A DNA stretch of 64,000 nt from Membranipora membranacea (lineage: Eukaryota; Bryozoa; Gymnolaemata; Cheilostomatida; Membraniporidae). The stretch spans positions 13,688,062-13,752,061 of the forward strand of contig OU612074.1 in assembly GCA_914767715.1 (NCBI GenBank). Reading direction: 5' to 3'. The position numbers and the translations under genes were made by a program. Of this stretch, positions 11,901-27,200 are shown in pieces. Below the pieces are notes generated by a model. That model had not been told where the DNA came from. It saw only the letters and a list, made by a program, of their open reading frames with translations, and did no database searches. Within the stretch, counting starts at the first letter, position 1. The number at the start of each line of letters is the position of its first letter.

Positions 11901-14900
11901 CTAATTAGCATGCCTGCTATTCACTACTCAGAGTTGCGTATAAGTACAATATCAGTGCAATGCAGCATATGACAAAAAATATGCATTTCTCAAGTGTTTA
12001 TATATTAGCATAAGGATTGGGAGAGATCCCTTTCCCTTCCTCCGTGGCCGGCGTGTTCTCTTGTTCGGTAATGTATAAAATCCAGCATCACACTACCTTG
12101 ATATCTATCACTCAACACCTACTGGTATTTCAAGGTGTGTTTTGTAATTGCTAGCTTTATTAATGGCTATTCATAGCTTGACAAGTTGACATGGATAAAA
12201 AATTGACATATTCTGAACAACAAGGGTATGATACAGAGTATGCTCCCCCATAAAGCGATATTGCACTGTGCCAAAACACAGATCAAAGCTCTATCCGACC
12301 AATTAACGAGGATGAAAGTTCAGTTAATCTTTTTTTCCATGAATTTAACTAATGCAAGCATTATTGAGGATTTAGAATTAAAAATGACTCACAAATCCGC
12401 TTTGCTGGTTTGCTTTTCCTCGTATCCCACATCATCACATTTCTATCCATAGAACAAGAGACAAACATATCCGCAGATGAGTTATGTATGGCAACTTGAT
12501 TAACAATGTCTGAGTGAGCGAGGTATTTTCTTATCAACCTCTGCTCCTGCACATTTCCAATATTCACACTGAAATAGACAAATAACGGTTCATGTGTATG
12601 TATGTATGCATGTATATGTGTGTATGTACATACGTACGTATGTGTGCACGTATGTTACATGTATGTATGCAAATATGTAACTGATATCCCTTCATTTACA
12701 CAATTCATGCAACAGGCACAATAATGACTAATAATTGTACCTTTCATTGTTTGACAAAATTTATCGAATATCTTTTCAGGATTTGCCTCCAGGTGTACAA
12801 AAAGAAGACAACTCATATAATCAGAAGGTCATGTGCTAATTTTTCTAAGTGAGCGGAATTATAGAAGCAATACAGCAAAATTAATGTTAGAATACAACAA
12901 TGAGTTGGAAATGCTACAAATAACACAGAAATGACCCAAAGTAAAAATGATGCTAGCTCGTCTCATATGCAAAGCAGCGGTTTTTTTTATCAGATTGCGC
13001 AAAGCAGATTTATATCCCATGTTTTCACCGAAGGTAAGCGTAGGACTACGTGCTTACACTTTGTGTTGGTTAAATGTTGGTTAAAATCACAAGGTTTTGT
13101 CACTCACTGCATCCCGGAGAACTGGTGGCGAGATCAATGTCTGCGCCAATTTTCTCTTAGTTTGGCAGCACACCTGGGGGTCCAACAATCCCCAGTAGTC
13201 TGTGGACTGCAGTATGATTCGAACCCACAACATTCAACACTTGCATGCTGAGGACTGACACTATAACAAACTGAGTCACCCCCTACTATGACCACATCGC
13301 TGTTAGTGGCATAAATTATGAAAAACCACATCAAACAGTATAAGTCTATCAGCCAATTATAGACTTGGCCATGTTCGTTTGCGTCGTGCTTTCAAGATTT
13401 GAGAGGTAAATTTGAAACACCAAAGAGTTAGATTTAATACTTACTGATGATCGGCACCACCAGACACACATTTCTCAGAGTTAGTAGCTACCGATGTCAC
13501 ATATGAATGGTGGACTATTATCTCTACAGGGTCAATAAAGAATTTATCTTCCAATGACAAGATCTGAACTTCACCTGAAATAAATATCAGAGACGATCAG
13601 ATGGTGGAACAAACAAACATACAACGACTGATAACAAGTCATTTGCAGGAGTGGATATAGACCTAGCCTGTCTGGACAAGCTTTGTTTGGTGGGTGTCAT
13701 GACAGGCTTATCTAGACCCAGCTACAGCAACATACCTCCATGAGTCGCAACTTGTAATTTTTCCAACATAAACCAAGGCTGGAACCAGGCTACATGAGAT
13801 AACAGTTATCATGATGATTTTATGGACTTCAGAAGTTCTGATGTAAAGAAAGGGTTTTGAGGGTAAACCAAAACTTGACTTCTTATTACAAATTCTGAAA
13901 ATTAAATCAAATTTTGAGGGTCTCGGGTAATCCAGTCAACTTGAAAGCAGCAGTCTGAAGAACTAATCCTAATTCCAGGGTCTCACAGGATGAATTGAAA
14001 ATGCAGTCGGGCACATGTTGCAATAGCCCCGAAGGATTTAATCCATTCTTACAGCCAATGATTAACGTGATATATCGCCTTTGCAGTTTCTCAGGAACTA
14101 CTTGTCCCATCTCAAAAGAAATTTTCACTGACGCGTTGCCAGTAGTCTTACTTATGTTTAATATCGCAAATTTTTTAAACCGCATATTTCTAACTTTACA
14201 TTAACTAAAATACATTGATAACATATAGGCAGCAATGGGCAAAATGATGCAGTAAATTACGTTATGCAAAAGCGTCATGAACATCTATGCAGTATTACAT
14301 GCAAAGCACATTGTGTACAACAATGGATCACCGTTTTTTGTGTGATTGTTTAGCATTGAAAGAGAAATGTTTATGCTCATAACTTCTCTTCTATTAAATT
14401 TATCATCAAACGCCACGATCACAACCTGGGAAATACTATCTAGTTTAAGGGAAGCTGGTAGGATATAACATGTTGTTTAACCTATTTTCAGCTTTTTGGC
14501 TGGAGAGGAGTGCATGTTTTGGATCAAATAAAGCTGGTTTAGTCACAAAAATCCAAATATCTCAAGATGTCACGCCATGATCAACATTCGCTTCGATCAA
14601 AACCTAGACAATCTCCTACTGTTCACCATGCTGACAACAAATTTGACTGATATCTTTCTGAATTTCTGAATTTTGGCTGGAAAATTTTGACCTAAATTAG
14701 TTAAAATTTGGGTTATTATCTGTTACAGTTGTGACAACCAGGATCTGTAAGCTGGTAAGATTATTTATGGAAGTGACAGTACAAGACCAAAATGGTAGAA
14801 TAAAGTGAAAATTTTAGTTTCTGCATTATTGGGGTCGCATGTAATGAGGGGTCAGAAATAGCCCTTTTACTATTGCAAAAATCAATTTCAAGTCTCGAAG

Positions 14901-17597
14901 ACAGGAGGCCTAAAATCATAAAGTTTCACTAAAATGTCACTCCTCCAGTTAGTGCCATGCCTCCTCTATATGGTGAAAGCATAAACTAATCAAATACTTC
15001 AAATACAAGGCACAGAGGGCTCATTTAAAAAGGGCACTTTTTGCCCCAAAATGAACTTCCAGAGGTCACTGCGACTCAATGTCAAATATTTTGGAGGTTT
15101 CAACTGTGAACATAACTATTAGACATGATCATCAATACAATATTAAAAAAGTTTCAAAAAGCGATATATCACGTTAAGGTAAGACCAAACAAAATTGTAT
15201 ATCCGCACCATGCAGTACAGAGTAGTGCTGTCACGATATTCATATCGGGAATACCTAATCGATCACGCCTCATAATTGACATTAAATGAGGTGACATTGT
15301 CACGGTTGGCCCAGTTGCTATGGTCGATATTTATGGTTATTACAATTCCTCTTTTCATTCACACAATACCTTATCAAACTTCAATTCATAGCTAATCTTG
15401 CTAAAACTTGTCAACATCATTAAAATCATATATTGATACCTAAAATCGAAAATACCCATAAGGAGAAATCGAAAATCAAAATTGGGACAAGGGTTGGTTG
15501 AAATCGAAGGTGTAAAATCGAAAAATCGAAATCGGGAAAATCGAGGCCAAAATCAGAATCGAGGCAGTCCTAGCCAAATACAAAATCGTGACAGCGCTAG
15601 TATAGAGGACCTGATTTTACTATGATTTTGTCTTATACCAGTGCCTACACCCAATTTCACGGCTTGTTTGTCAGTGATTGAAATAAATCCATCCATCCAT
15701 ATCGGATAATTACCTTCGTCGGTCCCCACCACTACATGACTAGAATCACACCAGGCTCCATCCGCTACTCCCACATACATCTCCTTAGCAGTATGAGTTT
15801 TATGTATAGCGTCTCCCGTTACTTCTGCACCGGCTGAGAAGTAGTTAAGGCTGCCATTCCAATACTGACCTGTCAGGTTACTCGATAGAACAAGAACTTC
15901 ACCATCTGTAATCATATAGGAGATAACTTCATTGTTCCCGCGATAATTAGCAATCTGTTTAGGTTGCAGAGATGAGAGGATAACAAATGGTTAGTCATTC
16001 AGATGTACGATTTCAAAAGTATTAAAACTATAATCGGTTGAGCTTGATGAATTCATCTTCGCAGCTTCAGAGCTCAAAATGCATTGTCAATACCTGCAAA
16101 CAGATGTATGACATGACATATATGTTTATCTAGATCTAGACGATAATTCTTCACATTATTCCAATATGTGGGCCTATGGCTTCTGTTCGATCTTGTTTGT
16201 TTCACAACAAGGTAGCAGTATTAGATTTCATATTTGGGACTTAAATGAGTCTAGGGTCTAGTGCCTTCTAGGGTAATTGTAAGAGCAACAGTCAGAAGCC
16301 GAAGGCTGGAAATACTTCTGTCTCTTGACTGGTAGTTGTACTTTCCACAGTCGATAAATCAAAGTGACATCCAACGAGTGTAGTGCAATTCAATCCAGCA
16401 AATGCATCCATTCCAGAAAAAGTCCAGTTATGTATGGGCAGTAGCACTGTTATTATAACTCATAGTTGAGGGTTTGTTGGTGCACCCCATGTTCCGTGCA
16501 AAGACATCCTGAGGTGCCCCAAACCACATACAGCAAAGTAGCAGAGTAGTGGTGGGGCACACTCATGCTGGCCTTAGACCAACCACGTCACTGCTTATAT
16601 GCATTGTGTGTTGTATGTATGACATATATATTGTCACTATAAATCACCTGCAACACTTTTTGTTAAAGGGCAACCAAGGTTTCAAACAACTTCTCATTGA
16701 TTAATAGCAGATTGCACCTTCTGCATGGGGAAAAAGACAAAATATAATTCGGATGATTATTCAGCCAGAATTCTTGTGAAACATTTCTTCCATCAGGTAC
16801 TCAAACTCAGCTAAAAGAGAATACCACATAGCAGTTTCCTGTTCCTGTTATTATTTGGCCTGTGCTCTATAATTATTACAGCAAAGTCTTGGAACCTCCC
16901 CTAAACTGAAGTGTTACCCAGCTTAGAGTCAGCGACTACTTTGAGTTTTGCATCGCGTAATGCACAAAGCTGATGCTGCCCAGCACATTATTTGCTACCC
17001 ATTAATGCATTGCTGCGAAGCCTTGGTTGCCCTTTAAATTGCGAGGTGTTCCTGGGACTTTCATGCCCGTATTTTGCCAATGTCCGATATCAATCACTCA
17101 AAACTTTTTTTGGTGTAGTAGATTATACTAAACACTTGCAAAATACACTTGTAACTTACAGGTGGGACAGGCATGTAGGTGTAAGTACAAGGCCCATGTA
17201 ACAGGGGCCCTTTTACTCTTTTGTTTATGCAGGCCAGCAGGATGAATAATATGGAAAGTGTACACTTAACAGGCACAGTGAAATCACCTGTCAAACCTCC
17301 GTTCAGCCCCTCTATCTCGTGGGCCCCTGGGACTTACAACTGACTTTGCCAATGTTGTTTTGTATGGTGGTTGATACTGGACATTGGCAAAGTAAACTGA
17401 AAGGCATGTTGTAAGTCCCAGGGGTCAACCACCATGCTCTGACTCCTTTGTCTTTTGGTTCAGCGGTAGAGAGGTGAGATTAATGGTAATGGTTGTTTGT
17501 TAGTTTTCTCTCTAGTCTATCAACCTTCAAGTTGTCTTTGTAACAGACCTGCATTGATGTCAATGTTCTCTAGATGCCGTCCAGCAACAGAATTCAT
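8978..17597 (-). CDS. WDR77: WDR77/MEP50 homologue (methylosome WD40 subunit)
   Basis: Seven exons on the minus strand: 17597-17549, 15905-15714, 13574-13445, 12568-12393, 11635-11467, 10723-10646 and 9134-8978. All phases agree, giving 951 nt and 316 aa (human WDR77 is 342). The product is a WD40 beta-propeller that in other animals binds PRMT5 in the methylosome and supports symmetric arginine dimethylation of Sm proteins and histones. Diagnostic stretches are DGEVLVLSSNLTGQYWNGSL (first blade), GVADGAWCDSSHVVVGTDEG, the FVSCSMDRNVMMWDTRKSKP blade that parallels the human SCSEDNRILLWDTR..KP segment, and a last blade with HRDFVTGLVW and FLTCSWD. Exon 1 (MNSVAGRHLENIDINA) was chosen because its donor phase completes the Asp codon of exon 2. 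A longer exon 2 from 15954 would also be open. The final exon ends with NGTM and a stop. Introns are loaded with SINEs and MITEs. Confidence 0.93.
10121..10240 (+). mobile_element. tRNA-headed SINE (family A)
   Basis: Shows an A-box-like TGGGGCAACGGTTAGCGTG and a perfect pol III B-box GGTTCGAATCC, then a family-specific tail (GGGGGAGCTTTCAAGGTTGA, TTGTTCCAGCCCC). Matching copies lie at 11740-11880 and 54100-54215, both on the minus strand. It sits in the last WDR77 intron (10645-9135). Confidence 0.85.
11114..11341. mobile_element. About 230-bp MITE (GTGAGCGAT family), copy 1
   Basis: Terminal inverted repeats GGAGGTCTCTCAATTAGAA and ..TTTTAATTGAAAGACCCCCC. The interior is full of CTCACTCA/TGAGTGAG inverted motifs. 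It is about 75-80% similar by eye to 32770-33015. Here it lies in WDR77 intron 5. Confidence 0.82.
11740..11880 (-). mobile_element. tRNA-headed SINE (family A)
   Basis: The minus strand reads ATGGCGCAATCAGTTGGCGTG (A-box), then a B-box variant GGTTCGAATACC, then the GGGGGAGCTTTCAAGGTTGA tail shared with 10121-10240. Confidence 0.85.
12590..12672. repeat. Degenerate TGTA/CGTA microsatellite
   Basis: Run of TGTATGTATG and TACGTACG-type tetranucleotides in WDR77 intron 3. Confidence 0.8.
13140..13285 (-). mobile_element. tRNA-headed SINE (family B)
   Basis: The minus strand shows GGTGACTCAGTTTGTTATAGTG (A-box region), then GGTTCGAATC (B-box), then a tail with ACTGCAGTCCACAGACTACTG. Related copies cluster at 46881-48735. 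Confidence 0.8.
14062..15177. mobile_element. 1.1-kb non-autonomous element bounded by TTAA
   Basis: TTAACGTGATATATCGC at 14062 is repeated inverted at 15161-15177, so both ends carry TTAA, as expected for piggyBac-type insertion. The interior has no transposase frame. The inverted ends match over about 25 bp. The superfamily call is inference from TTAA alone. It lies in WDR77 intron 2 (15713-13575), upstream of exon 3 on the coding strand. Confidence 0.6.
15223..15599. mobile_element. About 377-bp DNA-transposon remnant with TAG(T/C)GCTGTCACGAT ends
   Basis: The left end TAGTGCTGTCACGAT is matched inverted by ATCGTGACAGCGCTA at 15585-15599. The interior has many AAAATCGA repeats. The terminal style resembles non-autonomous hAT elements, but this is inference. 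No 8-bp target duplication was clear. Confidence 0.65.
15600..15700 (-). repeat. About 100-bp dispersed repeat
   Basis: The minus strand of this segment matches the plus strand of 28082-28182: GGATGGAT start, GACAAA..AGCCGTGAAATT.GGTGTAG, ACACTGG/GCACTGG, and a common AAAATCAGGTC end. It directly abuts WDR77 exon 2. Confidence 0.7.
16663..17037. mobile_element. About 375-bp MITE bounded by TTAA, copy 1
   Basis: Ends are TTAAAGGGCAACCAAGGTTT and its complement ..CCTTGGTTGCCCTTTAA. A second copy of nearly identical length at 39736-40110 shares about 90% of bases by eye and the same TTAA ends. That supports TTAA target duplication (piggyBac-type non-autonomous element). It lies in WDR77 intron 1. 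Confidence 0.85.
17324..17424. repeat. Short foldback element
   Basis: CCCCTGGGACTTACAAC at 17324 is inverted at 17408-17424, and an inner pair CTTTGCCAATGT/ACATTGGCAAAG is also inverted. A related half lies at about 17047-17095 (CCTGGGACTTTCATGCC, TTTTGCCAATGTCCGATATCA). Confidence 0.8.
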
Positions 17598-19025
17598 CTT
17601 TCTTCCTTTAACTCCTAGTATAAATCACCCAAAGACAAATTATAAAATTATCTAATTAGTGAACAGTTATAACAAAATTTTTTTATCATGCCTTGCAATG
17701 ACCCTGAGCGACCTAGATGCAATCCATTCGGACATTTAGGATCAGTTGATGAAGATCATATTGTACCCCCTGAAAAACAATACCAGTAAATAATATAATA
17801 AACTCAAGCTACATTTTTTTTATTAGGAGTTGCCTTTTTTTCTTATGTGGAAAGATAAATACTACTAGTTTGAAGGTTTTACAACTTTAAGGGTTAGGAT
17901 TTGGGGAATAATGTTTAACCAATAACCTGAGGCAGTTCATTCGGTATAATTATTGGTATTGGTATTCCAATATTGCACACTTGACAGGATCCATTACACC
18001 AGATTACAGACATTCGTGTATGTGAATGTGAACCCAACATCGCATCAATCAACTGATGTACTATTGCCAGTCTGCGCCAACGGACATTCCAGGGATCATG
18101 ATTAAGTACAATTTTAGGTTTCAGTGATGCAGATTCATATATAATCTTTATTCCTAAAGCTGAGACTCAACTCTGCCAACAGCCGAGTAATAACTGATGG
18201 AAGCAGGGCCCGTTTGGAACAACTATCCAACTTCCTGATGTAAGTTACCACTTTTGGTGTTTCTATCTCCTTGATATTTATTGATTGAGATGACAACTTC
18301 AAAGTGTTGTAGTTAGTTAAATCTTTATTTGAGATTAAACAAAGAAAAATAAAATTGCCTATATTTGCAGGCATAATGTTGGAGCAAGTTAGTTTGTCTG
18401 TTTGCAGGCATATTATGAATGACCATGTAACATGCGGTATTAAAATAAAAATAAAAATTATAAAATTTAGCTAAATGACTGGTGTGGAATATTACCGATG
18501 GTCAATTGGACAGTTATGAGTAGTAATGAGGTTGGGTTGGGTAGGCCTACTTGCGAGTGCACGGCTTTGTATTTTAATGTAATATATTTATGTTGACAGG
18601 ACTAACTTAAGATGGATGGCAGGCTGCGTCATAGTGACAATTGAATGTCGACGTACTTAGCCCCTCGCCTTGGGTGACTATTTTAGGGGTGCCCTACCGT
18701 CCTGATGGGAATGAAACCCTTAGTGCCTGTAGTGGTTTTGGATTTCCAAATTTGGATTAATGCCGTTGAATGAGTATGAATAAATAATGAATATGTAACT
18801 GTACGCGCACCGGTCATCTAGCTTTACATATTTCGATGAAGAAATTTAGGATTTTACATTTTCTGTGTTATTGTCACTAGTGTGACTGTGACAAAAATAA
18901 AATGTTTAAATAGACAACATAGCATGAGGAAGTTAAGCATGTTGTATGAGATTCAAGTGACTTTGATTTAAAAACTGTACTGTAGTAGTGGTTCCCCATG
19001 TAGAGGTGTTAACATTTTTTGTTAC

Positions 19026-19066
19026 CACGCCTTGGCTGACGCCTTGGCTGACGCCTTGGCTGACGT
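19026..19066. repeat. 12-bp tandem repeat
   Basis: CGCCTTGGCTGA is repeated three times in a row, with a fourth decayed unit before GTCATGGC. Confidence 0.85.
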
Positions 19067-19429
19067 CATGGCAGGTATAAGGGCAGAAAACTACCCTGGC
19101 AGCCTGATAGGCAATTAAGCCCCGGCCGTGTCGGCATTAGAACATACTGATCCGTGTTAAAAGAGGTTTCTTTAGAGAATATAGGTGAATCTAAAACGAC
19201 AGTTTTGCCCCCCACACTTGAGCGAACTTTAGTGCCGAGGGGCGAGAAAATAGCAAATAATGGGTTACCACGTGAAGTGCCTTGATTGGCAAGTTATTTA
19301 TAAATAGCCAACAATGGTTACAAATGTGATAAGATTAACAAATGTAATGATGAGTAATATGGTATGTAATAACATAAAATCAGCTGAATCTACCTGTGAG
19401 CTGTATGAAGGAAATCACCTTCTCTAGAG

Positions 19430-19575
19430 TTAAACTGAGATTCTACCTTGCGCTGATTCGTCCTCCGTGAGGCATAAGAACGTAGGGCTGTATGTTAAGC
19501 CCAGCTTGTATCTGTGAAGCTGCAGATCACAGTGTCCTGAGACTAGTGAGAGTGCTACTCCCACTGTCTCTGTGT
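19430..19575 (-). mobile_element. LINE C-terminal remnant (possible)
   Basis: A minus-strand open stretch includes LVSGHCDLQLHRYKLGL and then TFLCLTEDESAQ. The arrangement resembles the 'TGH..L..HL.R.GL...C..C.E.E...H' region at the end of some LINE polyproteins, but the terminal cysteine/histidine pattern is incomplete. It is short and closed by stops on both sides. Confidence 0.35.
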
Positions 19576-20664
19576 ACTTACTTTTAGTTTTTCAATGGCA
19601 TCGTAATTCACAAAGTGTTGTAAAGTTTAGAAAATAACATATCAGTTTACATGATATTATCATTTCATGAGGTTTTAAAAGGACAGTTGTAGCTAGATAA
19701 AAGTAGATGATGTTGGGTTGTCTATTGAAAAACTTATGTAATCACCGCATTGGAAAAGATTTCCTGTTACTATTACCAAATATATTTTATTGTCATTTGC
19801 GATTTGGAGGATATGGCGTTGAACGTTGATCGTATTATCAGCGTATAATGATATTCATTATTTATTGGTATAATGTTGCTCTATCACACACACACGGCAC
19901 ATAATTGTCATGAATATTGTAAGGAATAATATGTTCTTGTGTATTATAGCTTGAATTGGTATCAACAATGACTTGCCATACCACAATACCGTAACAGGGG
20001 TTAGTAGTAAAGAAAAGAAAAAGTTTGTTTCATTCGACCTCAGCTTTGCTGCAGAAAACAGGGCTTAATGCTTCGACATTCATTCTAATGCATAATAGAT
20101 AAATCAAAGAAAAAGTAAGGTCATTGCAGAGTATTAGACAGTAAAAACCGACCACTTTTCACAGCCGAGTGATAGAGACCTTTGATAAAGCTTAGCACCA
20201 GGTTATAAAGATAGAGAAAATATGACGTCATTTTTTAGTTTTCTGTCAAGCCTTCCCTCCTGCCATCTGTAACACTTTTTCACTTGAAGCTGTAATATAA
20301 AGACAACAGCTACATATAACAACATATAACAAATATATATATATATATAAAAATATACAATATATATTATTTAATATAACATAACAACAAAATGAAAACC
20401 TCAATAGATAGTGAGTTCGTATTGGGCAGTGATTATATCCCCAGGTTGAGTTGAGTCAATCGCTAATATAATAATTGCTTGCTACAAATACTACATCAAG
20501 ATTTGGCTAATGGAAAATTCACTTGTTTTAGGTTTTGGTAAGATTGGTAGTACTAGCTTATTATAAAAGAATCCAAAAAATACCATTCTTGACGATTTTT
20601 AAGCATTATTTTTCATGTATAGAGTTGCTACTCTACGCAGGATTATACCGACATCATAATGGTA

Positions 20665-24280
<3,616 letters not shown>

Positions 24281-27200
24281 ATGGATGAAGTACACAGAAA
24301 AGTCCTACAGAGGAACAGGCCTTACCTGATGAAGGAGGTGATGTTAGAGACCCTCTGGCCTCATCTGGTCGCCAGAGAAATATTCACAGATGAGATGATT
24401 GAACATATTCAGGTATTTTATACCCATGATTGAAACAGTTCATGAAAAAAAAACCCATGTGATATTGTATTTCTAAAAATGGGTTTCATAATGAGTGGAA
24501 CAACCATTATTAAGGAGATGTTTTATGACGTTTCCTCGACTGACTTGTGGGGGTTCGATCACCACTTCCGCCTTTATTAAACTGGATGTGTTAGTATTAA
24601 AGGTTGAGTAGGGTTGAGTCGGCGGCTCCTCCCAACATGAATAGATGTAGTGTCACGGTACCTTATAAATTTACTTTGCAAGACATACAGCTTTGAAAAA
24701 TGAGAAGTGATCAGTCTGTTCTATATGCTGTATGTCCATGGGTAGACATTTTTTCTTTTTCATCGGAAAAATATTGAAAAACTGACAGATTATCTTATTG
24801 TCTCAGTATTTTTATTATCACCAAGAGAATACTTGGTAGATAAAATCTAATCTTGCGCAGGTCTATCTGATAAACATTGTTTTTAAAAGGTGAAAATTCT
24901 TTTAAAGTTATTCAAGGGTAGTGGTAAAACTGCTCAGTGGAGGTTTTATTTTACTTTTAGCTCTTTGCAAGTTTGATAAGAGAAATTTGAATATTCTCGC
25001 CGAGAAACACATATATTATAGCTTTCAGCTGTCCCCGAAATGCGTTTTCATCATGAGAGACGTGGTGCTAATGAGAATGACATTTATACATATAATATTT
25101 TTATTGTCAGCAGCAATACATTATTTCTGATGTTTTTTTGTGATGTGGCAAGAACATAGATGACCAAAAAGAAAAATAAGACTACCAGAGATTCAGCAAA
25201 AAATAACACTATTCCAATAAACTTAAAAAGTGTTGCAGTAGCCTTTTCTTAAAAATTAGTAAAAGGCCTAGTGTTCTCAATGTAGAGGGTAAAATATTGA
25301 AATTTGTTGCTATTTTATGGTTTAGGTTGTCTAATGGAGGTTTAAGTAAATGTGTGTCTCTTCTTGAAAATCGATGTAGTGCGTTAACGAAAAAATCTGA
25401 TATATTTATATTATCATGAACTCAGGCTACCGGAGCTAAGCCAGCTCAGATGCAGCGGTTGTTATCAGACTTAGCTAGGAGAGGACCCAGCGCATATCAG
25501 GAGTTTATGGACTGTCTCTCTGACACAGAACAACAGCATATAGTGGATAAACTGAGAACCACCGAAGATACGCTGAGAAAGCGGGAGCCCAAATACCTCA
25601 CCCCAACCATGAATGTGAGTTATGTCTTTGAATTTGATGTATATACAACAACTGCTGATGGAGTTGAAAAAACATAAAACCTGAGGCTTCACTTCAGGTC
25701 CTGTGTACCCAACCTTCTTTTACGCAAGGAGCCAATTTCAAATTACCAAATGATAAGAGACTCTGGTTTGGCAGTTCATGAGGGCAGGAGACCCAAGGGT
25801 CCTGAAACAGGTCAGTTTCAAGCAGTGTAATGAGGAAATAGTGGAAAAAGGAAATGAGCCACCAATAACTTAAAATTATGATCCACAGGTTGGGCACTAA
25901 GGTCCTATGTTCTATTTACATTTTTACTAAATTGGTTCGCATCATATATTGGATTGGTTAGTTGATTTGACAAATTCTAACATCACTGGCCTGTATACGT
26001 CAGTTTGTGGACCTGCATTTTACTCTCCCGTATGTTTTGGTTATATTAACAAGCCAAGCCATATGCTTAGTTGCAGTCATAGTAATATTAGTGGATTTCA
26101 TAGCCTGCCATGCCTGTGGGGCGAGTCGATACAGGGGGCTTTTATAGCTATTTAACATCGCGTGTTTTTGAACAAATAGCAATCTTTTGTCCACATAATA
26201 ATAATACTATTCTGTTTGGGGACAGAAGCGTAATAAATTATTACTTTTACTTGGTTAGCTCAAGTCAATAACAATGTGAATTACAAAAGAGCAGCATGTG
26301 AGGTGTTACTAATATGTGATAATTCAGGTTTAATTAATTTGATGAATGTGTTAGAATTGTTTTTGGGCGGTCAAGTTTTAAATTTGCTGCCGGATTTTCA
26401 AGTGACAGTGGGCACCTTTCATTGAGAAAATCAGTTCATATGTTAAATACTTTGGCTTGGTCTTATACGTAGACCTTGCTGTTTTTGATGCCTTTCCTAT
26501 AAAATTATTCTTTAAATGTCTGAGAGGAAGATAGAGCAAAATAGAGGTTATGATTGAATTTTACAGTTCTGTCTTTTCGTCCAAAAAAACATCATATGGT
26601 GAAATATCATAAAACAATCTTTAAATAAATAAAACATGCCAATGCTACCTTTTACAAATTTACAGATTTGCTTGTATTCCACTGTTGAAATGCCCTGGGG
26701 TATTACATAAAACTGTTGGCGAGCTCTGGTAAAAACAAAATTGAATTTCATTAAAACTGGAAAAAAGATCATATTAACAATAGTAATTATACCTTTGTAG
26801 CCTGTACCTTTACTAATTATCCCATTCTGATATATTTTCAGTCAACTTCTCTGAACAGAACCATCAGATCAGAAGGATCCTCCTCGTCTCATTCTAACAA
26901 TGGCATCAGTGCTGCCAGCACAAAACTGATGCCAGAAAGAGTCGGTCACTATACCCACCCATCCTTACACCCAGCTACACAACAAGAACTCGGGCACAGA
27001 ATGCATCCTGCTGATACCCATCCTATGAGTTGTCCTTCTCAATATTTACACCCAAAAATGCCAATAGCCAATCAGATGCCATCTCATGCGGTACCCACTA
27101 ATCAGATGCCATCTCACAATGTACAGACCAATCAGATGCCACCTCATGATGTACCGACCAATCACATTGTCTCACAGATGGCGCACACATTTGGTGCTCA

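Larger units (their letters stand above)
17598..20664. other. Intergenic region between WDR77 and LZIC
   Basis: No supported gene. It holds a 12-bp tandem repeat (19026-19066), a LINE C-terminal remnant (19430-19575) and TA-rich runs near 20330-20370. An open minus-strand frame at 18374-18135 has no recognisable domain or partner exon and is left unassigned. Confidence 0.5.

Noticed and set aside
15906-15954. Longer WDR77 exon 2 beginning at 15954
   Set aside because: The frame is open, but phase from exon 1 fits only the acceptor at 15906/15905, which also aligns better with the WDR77 family.
18135-18374. 79-codon minus-strand frame between WDR77 and LZIC
   Set aside because: No domain, no partner exons and AT-rich composition; left unassigned as probably chance or a decayed repeat.
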